Below are positions 52,201 to 55,844 of a DNA stretch of 55,844 nucleotides, piece after piece (the first letter of the stretch is position 1; each line of letters begins with the position of its first letter). A program made the position numbers and the translations under genes. The stretch is from CAMLDH01 sp966250375 (GTDB lineage: Bacteria; Pseudomonadota; Gammaproteobacteria; Burkholderiales; Burkholderiaceae_D), in assembly GCA_966250375.1 (NCBI GenBank), contig CBINHE010000017.1, forward strand, positions 1 through 55,844, in the 5' to 3' direction. Under the pieces are notes generated by a model. The model worked only from the letters and a program-made list of their open reading frames with translations. It ran no database searches and had not been told where the DNA came from.

Positions 52201-52849
52201 TATGATTGTTTAATATCTCTTCGATGTCCGATGTTTCTTCAGGGTTGTAATGAAGTCCTTTTGTATCCAGTACAAGAGAGTAGGGCGTAGAGTGCGATGC
52301 GCCCAGGGAGGAGGAGCGAATAAACCCATCTTCCATGCGATAGATTTTGATGTTGTTCGCTTGCGCATACCTTCTTACGCTATCCGGCTCCGTATAACCC
52401 CAAAATATGAAGGCAGCCGGCTTTAACGGAAATCTTTTGATTGCCGATAGCGATTGTGCCGACAGAATTTTTCTCGGTGCAAAAGCGGTACGGTATTCAG
52501 GCAGATAGTCGCTGACGAATCCCCATTTCCAGTTATTAAACCCCCAAAGGAGGGCAACCGGCTTGTCGCTGTTTTTGTCGCGCCAGTCGTCGCCGACAAG
52601 ATTAAAGTCGCCAAACAGGTTCTCCTCGCCAAATACATCGAAAGGATCAATGACTGTGAACGGATAGGCCTCCGAGAAGGGTTTTTTCTTTTTGAAAAAA
52701 ATCTTGTCCCTGAGCTTGAAAAGGGCGTTTATTCTTTGCCGATCGGCCGTTTGCGGCCTGAGGTCAATCGAGGGGAGGGAGAGACTGTTTTTGCGATCCA
52801 GAACGAACCGCTTGGAATTGCTCAGCAATTTTTTAAAGTTGATATTCAT
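49226..52849 (-). CDS. KpsC-domain / TPR-like / GT-B glycosyltransferase fusion protein
   Basis: A 1,207-residue multidomain protein. Residues about 98-410 form one KpsC-type Kdo-transferase domain: YRMEDGFIRSSSLGA (169-183), GQVDDDMSIRLG (264-275), RPHPD (301-305), SLSGLEALLKGKKV (348-361) and FYAGWGLTDDR (368-378). About 480-880 is helical and looks TPR-like (pairs of helices, for example YAYSQALSFAGRLDAAIAVM). About 910-1190 resembles the GT-B domain found after TPRs in OGT-like or ADP-heptose-type transferases: LVGLSWRSS, FVNFQYDECQEEL and APATTVVELAGALGCPTWLL. ATG 52849 was chosen, five bases after kpsD; a longer frame would overlap kpsD. It is strongly AT-rich in its central and C-terminal parts. 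Likely role: linker synthesis and sugar addition for the capsule (inference). Confidence 0.75.
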   Translation of the reverse strand: MNINFKKLLSNSKRFVLDRKNSLSLPSIDLRPQTADRQRINALFKLRDKIFFKKKKPFSEAYPFTVIDPFDVFGEENLFGDFNLVGDDWRDKNSDKPVALLWGFNNWKWGFVSDYLPEYRTAFAPRKILSAQSLSAIKRFPLKPAAFIFWGYTEPDSVRRYAQANNIKIYRMEDGFIRSSSLGASHSTPYSLVLDTKGLHYNPEETSDIEEILNNHTFSEQELASAKTCMDLMQDLALSKYNPPSLNTDNQAVIKIRKRVVVLGQVDDDMSIRLGNPDRWSMIELIRLAKLENPDADILYRPHPDIYQGYQTSKFRKRAVEKICELASPEIPLSEFLDTVDHVYTITSLSGLEALLKGKKVTVVGAAFYAGWGLTDDRIKFPRRTAKRTLLELYAGVYLKYPRYLADLEDSEIGFQAAALRIKADHEIERFNLYKSQKTDTAENIQALAQSDYWPHLLFKKQTLENEKLVQESISKIDFKGMLNGHSGRIFQIFFVYSLCGNCKSNSSRDTLISSIRSHIDFDILNALLLDLNKRYCGEYIASQFAWLLAEANETNVSLNILTQEFFRSKKASSRTAKEEIKYADSEHIGSKTNTYENSPFYAGCEIDSDRITIDQAKLLLEILDKNVSLKRFDEALRIAKDLLLEGYFTSQIAQKLASIAVIKFDYSSVKNIGIFCQRINLYESRSLMALYEAKGFTENHVKNNSLGFIQTLVKLIVLRPDNVVGATFLAKSFASILDVKHWDKVFKSVLSLDNEQSPTKAAAFNSIERPLLAVQIVENLIKQGSHSEYISYAYSQALSFAGRLDAAIAVMDNARKLTKNSRTYCETIRLYIRAGWYDRALMLVKDAQERKLELGDMYPRKVYSGSRMIKEALETYGQMLAKKNLATYYPEKYFHFGAPACKNDNLIALAVFGPGDEIRFASIYNLLPGKLIQKNVSISCDPRLHNIFTRSFSWLNFIPVQRWRNGDPLDLKNYTEVLGFDLIPFINNALTKEINNSDGVMLVTDMLHECLPSYEAFPGTPYLKHDESLSRYYRNQLPQNTNLVGLSWRSSLTTHSRNEHYLTVEELEPIFKIDGVQFVNFQYDECQEELDWIEKRYPGKVINIAEIDHYNDFDSVAALMKCMDLIIAPATTVVELAGALGCPTWLLSNSSELHWRKIDQRGTDVWHSSIAHIEGTVLGDKSTLVERLCESLSEFANQDAWLRQSA

Positions 52850-52854
52850 TTTAA

Positions 52855-54657
52855 TTACAGTCCGAAAATAACTTTGGCCGAAACGGCGATCTGGTAAATG
52901 ATTTGCGTCATGTCTTTCCAAATCTGACGGGATTTTGTATCGATCCTGGGCAGTACCAGTACTTCGTCGCCTGGGCGAATGATTTGCCGGCTATCGGCGT
53001 TGCTGAAGAATCCTCGATCTTCTTCCGAGCCTTCATCAAAGCTGCCATCGCGATGGGCGACGATCACGCGGGAGGCATCTGCATTTTGGGTGTACCCTCC
53101 CGCACGGCGGATATAGTCCTCTATGCGCAGTGGGGCATCGAAGGCAATCGCATTGGGAAACAAGACCTCTCCGCTTACCAGGACCAGGCCGTCTTTGGCC
53201 GGCACCCGCAGGATGTCGCCGTTCTCCAGCAACAATTCATCACGGGCAGTGCTTTGCGCAATGAACACCTGGCCGGACGGTTCGATCTTTTTGGCGCGCT
53301 CGACCCACTGCAGGATGAGTTCGGATTCTTCCTTGCGCAGGCGCGCTTCGTCGCTGGTGCCCGAGCGCGCAGTAAGGGCCGCTGCTTCCAGGCTTTTGAG
53401 CGACGCTTGCAGCATCGCTTTCTGCCGTTCCTTTACGCTTTGGCGAAACAGTTGAAGACTCGACGTATCCGAGCGGTCGGAGAATTCAATTTGTTTGACA
53501 AGGTCCCCCAGCTTCGCGCCATACGGCAGCACGTATTCCTGAACGCTTTGATGTTCGCCCTCCATGCGGACGGTGATGGAGCCGATTTTTTTGTCGGCTG
53601 TGAATTCAAGTTCATCGCCGTTTTGCAGTGCCACGCTGGCGGCATCGGCCAACGGGTAGTACTCGGTGTTCTTTACCGTGCCGGTATTGCGTATGACGCG
53701 CACATGGGTCGCTTGGGCACGGGGTTTGGCGATCTGGATCAGGTCAGCCACGGTGCGGGTGTTGTCGTTGAATTCGAAGCGCTTGGCGTTTTTTGCCAGG
53801 CCGCTGACCTTGACCGTATTCTGGCGCGGCGCGACGAAGATGACATCGCCGTCGGCCAATTGCAGCATCGGCATGTTGCCTTGCAGCAGAAAATCGTAGA
53901 GGTTGACGGTGGCGCGGGTTTGCCCGGCGCGCTTGACCTGCACGTTCAGGAACGAACCGCGTTCGAGGTCGATGCCGCCGGACTGGTCCAGGAAGTGCAA
54001 CAAACCGTCCATGCTCGTGCCGCTGTAAAGACCCGGACGGTTGACAAAGCCACTGACAAAGATACGCACCGGCTGCGCTGCAGCGAGGCTGGCATAACTG
54101 TTGACGTTGGCACGAAAGACTTTGCCCACCGCAGAATCGACCACGCGCTGCAAGTCCTGATTGCGCACGCCCAATACCGGCACCGGACCGACATGCGGCA
54201 GGAAGATGTTGCCCTTGGGGTCAACCGTCAGTGTTGCGTCATATTCGAATGCGCCCCAGAATCGGACCTGGATTTTGTCGCCCGACGCAACCGCGTAATC
54301 CGGGTTGAACTGGGTGGCGCCCTGGCGTGCGAAGCTGCCGGTGAAGAGGTTGGCGCCAAAAATATCGCTGTTCAGGTTCGTGGAGTAATCGAACAGCCGG
54401 GGTTGCTGCGTGTGGATTTCAGGCGTGGGCGTTGCGGAGGGGGATTGTGTGGCTCCGGCAGGTTTTGACGGGACGTTATCCTGGGTGAAAGGCAGATTCA
54501 AGGTCTGGCCCGCGTCGGAAGGTTTTTTATCGGCGGCATGCGCGGTAGACATGAATGTAGCAAGCAGGACAAGCGTCCAAAGATGCAATCCCGGCTGGGT
54601 CGTCGGGGAGGACATGGATTTGTCCGCGTGAAGAAATTTCAATAAATGCCGTGTCAT
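52855..54657 (-). CDS. kpsD: Capsule polysaccharide export outer-membrane protein KpsD/Wza-like
   Basis: A 600-residue secreted protein of the outer-membrane polysaccharide export family. A long N-terminal signal sequence has its hydrophobic core at about residues 25-41 (LWTLVLLATFMSTAHAA). No lipobox Cys is seen, unlike Wza. The export domain includes NPDYAVASGDKIQVRFWGAF (about 117-136), followed by SLBB-type repeats (VFVSGFVNRPGLYSGTS-like, in part FVNRPGLYSG; then VSGEVLFPNAIAF and RAGGYTQNADAS). The end RPGDEVLVLPRIDTKSRQIW is typical. ATG 54657 lies three bases after the kpsE stop with AAGGAC upstream. It would form the exit channel together with KpsE. Confidence 0.92.
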   Translation of the reverse strand: MTRHLLKFLHADKSMSSPTTQPGLHLWTLVLLATFMSTAHAADKKPSDAGQTLNLPFTQDNVPSKPAGATQSPSATPTPEIHTQQPRLFDYSTNLNSDIFGANLFTGSFARQGATQFNPDYAVASGDKIQVRFWGAFEYDATLTVDPKGNIFLPHVGPVPVLGVRNQDLQRVVDSAVGKVFRANVNSYASLAAAQPVRIFVSGFVNRPGLYSGTSMDGLLHFLDQSGGIDLERGSFLNVQVKRAGQTRATVNLYDFLLQGNMPMLQLADGDVIFVAPRQNTVKVSGLAKNAKRFEFNDNTRTVADLIQIAKPRAQATHVRVIRNTGTVKNTEYYPLADAASVALQNGDELEFTADKKIGSITVRMEGEHQSVQEYVLPYGAKLGDLVKQIEFSDRSDTSSLQLFRQSVKERQKAMLQASLKSLEAAALTARSGTSDEARLRKEESELILQWVERAKKIEPSGQVFIAQSTARDELLLENGDILRVPAKDGLVLVSGEVLFPNAIAFDAPLRIEDYIRRAGGYTQNADASRVIVAHRDGSFDEGSEEDRGFFSNADSRQIIRPGDEVLVLPRIDTKSRQIWKDMTQIIYQIAVSAKVIFGL

Positions 54658-54660
54658 GAT

Positions 54661-55815
54661 TCAGTCCTTGTGATCGCGGATGATGGCGGCAAGCAGATGC
54701 ATGATGCCGGCAATGAGTAATGTGGCCAGCATGAATACAACCGTGTTGTAGAGCCGGCGCGGTTCCAGCGACAGCTGCGGCTCATCGGGGTGTCGCAATA
54801 CCGATACCTTCTTGAGCATGCGCGTGGCTTCGACCCGCCCCTTTTCCAGCGCGATCAGCGACGTTTTGTAAACGTCCTGGGCAAACGTGGCATTCATTTT
54901 CAGGCGCTGGAATTCTTCCACGGTGCGGTTCATCGGTGTGCCGTCGGGGGAGGCCAGCCGGGCTTTTTCTTGTGCGATTTGCTTGGTGACCGCTGCGATC
55001 TGCAAATCCAGTTCGACAATGTTGGGGCTGTCCGGCATCAGATAGCCGAGCATGCCGCTGCGGCGCGTTTGCAGGCCGGTGAGTTGCGCCTCAAGGCTGT
55101 TGACGATGCCGGCCAGGTTCTCCGCGGTGTTTTGGGGCGAGACCAGTCCGTTTTTATTCTGGAATTCCAGCACGGCCTGGCGCGCTTGCATGGCGCGTTC
55201 GCTCATTCGCTCAACTTGCTTTTCAAAAAAGGCTACTTGTTCCTGGGCGATCCCGTGGGCCAAGGTGTTCATGAAATGCTCGCCTTCTTTCACCAGCATG
55301 GCCGCGATGGCCTGGGCCATTTTGGGGGTGTAGGCCTCAGCCCGGATGACGAGAATGCCGGCATAGTCCTCAAATTCCACACTGACGCGTGACAGGTAGT
55401 GATGGTGGAACAATTCCAGCGGCGTGTCCTTGGACCACATGCGGGACAAGGGATCGCGATGCGCGTCGCTGTAGTGACTGCGCAGGTTCAGTTTGGCATC
55501 GAGCTTTTTGAGCATGTCTGTGGAGCGCAGATAATCGCGCAACAGCAGTTGGTCGGCTTTGCTGCCGGTGCCGACGTTTCCGAGCAGGCTGGCAAAGTCC
55601 ATGGTCTGGCCGCTGGCAAAATCGGTGCGCTGGATAATGACGTGGGCTTCGGACACATAGCGGTCTGACGCGATGAGGCCCCAGTAGAGTGCCGCCGCCA
55701 GCGAGGCAATAACGGCTGCGCTGATGGTGCGACGCCGCAGCAGTGCGGGTACAAGCCAGCCGGAAAAACGCGCGGTGGCGCGGGCAGGTCGGCTTTGTTT
55801 GATGCGCTCAATCAT
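54661..55815 (-). CDS. kpsE: Capsule polysaccharide export inner-membrane protein KpsE
   Basis: A 384-residue polysaccharide co-polymerase-type protein (KpsE/CtrB/BexC) that bridges the inner membrane ABC transporter and KpsD. An N-terminal membrane segment lies at about residues 32-52 and a C-terminal one at about 355-377, with a large periplasmic part containing coiled coil (about 165-300). The start of the periplasmic part, YVSEAHVIIQRTD, is the family pattern. Its ATG overlaps the stop of the preceding gene by four bases, and kpsD follows at once, so kps(M/T)-kpsE-kpsD is an operon. Confidence 0.93.
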   Translation of the reverse strand: MIERIKQSRPARATARFSGWLVPALLRRRTISAAVIASLAAALYWGLIASDRYVSEAHVIIQRTDFASGQTMDFASLLGNVGTGSKADQLLLRDYLRSTDMLKKLDAKLNLRSHYSDAHRDPLSRMWSKDTPLELFHHHYLSRVSVEFEDYAGILVIRAEAYTPKMAQAIAAMLVKEGEHFMNTLAHGIAQEQVAFFEKQVERMSERAMQARQAVLEFQNKNGLVSPQNTAENLAGIVNSLEAQLTGLQTRRSGMLGYLMPDSPNIVELDLQIAAVTKQIAQEKARLASPDGTPMNRTVEEFQRLKMNATFAQDVYKTSLIALEKGRVEATRMLKKVSVLRHPDEPQLSLEPRRLYNTVVFMLATLLIAGIMHLLAAIIRDHKD

Positions 55816-55844
55816 GTGCGTATGGTTTCCTTGTAGGCTTTGAG
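55812..55844 (-). CDS. C-terminal end of an upstream gene, possibly kpsT or kpsM (partial)
   Basis: Only the last ten codons, reading LKAYKETIRT and a TGA that overlaps the kpsE ATG, are inside the window. The four-base overlap shows a real coupled gene. In ABC-type capsule operons of this order the preceding gene is the ATPase KpsT or the permease KpsM; the short basic tail fits KpsT somewhat better. Identity is inferred from context. Confidence 0.5.
   Translation of the reverse strand, partial: LKAYKETIRT

Noticed and set aside
52903..54468. 521-codon plus-strand frame opposite kpsD
   Set aside because: Long antisense frames arise readily in GC-rich genes. kpsD on the other strand has signal peptide, export domain and SLBB-type repeats.

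Overview
The window looks like a chromosome segment of a betaproteobacterium, most likely Oxalobacteraceae (Herminiimonas/Janthinobacterium type). Grounds: moderately high GC, Gram-negative peptidoglycan and lipid A genes, the order ftsZ ... lpxC - DUF721 - M23 peptidase - secA - argJ - DUF815 ATPase - mutT - yacG - zapD - coaE - pilD - pilC - pilB, and a complete division/cell-wall (dcw) cluster. The genus is inferred from gene order and family knowledge; no search was run.

Layout. (1) 1-1831: class A RNase P RNA, a small DUF3096 membrane protein, and long non-coding stretches holding inverted-repeat elements. (2) 1832-19076, + strand: mraZ-rsmH-ftsL-ftsI-murE-murF-mraY-murD-ftsW-murG-murC-ddlB-ftsQ-ftsA-ftsZ, mostly translationally coupled by 1-4 bp overlaps. 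A promoter with a four-repeat MraZ-type operator precedes it. Two breaks in the coupling, murF/mraY and ftsA/ftsZ, carry hairpin-rich elements. (3) 19077-23270: an accessory island between ftsZ and lpxC, with a peroxiredoxin, a broken IS3-type transposase, a glycine-rich secreted protein, a MITE-like element and a solute-binding protein with no visible signal peptide. (4) 23271-31899: lpxC, DUF721, M23 peptidase, secA, argJ, DUF815 ATPase, mutT. (5) 32152-39300, - strand: yacG, zapD, coaE, pilD, pilC, pilB and a CNNM/CorC-type CBS protein. (6) 39301-55844, - strand: a surface-polysaccharide locus.

The polysaccharide locus holds an ABC-type capsule export set (kpsE, kpsD, the tail of a preceding gene that is probably kpsT or kpsM, and a two-domain KpsC Kdo transferase) wrapped around a full pseudaminic acid (Pse) pathway. 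The pathway genes are pseB, pseC, pseF, a fused pseG-pseH, and pseI. Between pseG-pseH and pseI lie a PIG-L-type deacetylase and a formyltransferase-like protein, which suggests an N-formylated Pse derivative. A 1,207-residue protein joins a single KpsC-type domain, a helical TPR-like middle and a C-terminal GT-B-like domain. It is visibly AT-rich, as is the pseG-pseH/formyltransferase part, so the locus is mosaic.

The most interesting items are the Pse deacetylase/formyltransferase pair, the KpsC-TPR-glycosyltransferase fusion, a MITE-like family with ends TAAGCARG (one copy supplies the stop codon of pseC), and an apparently leaderless lpxC.
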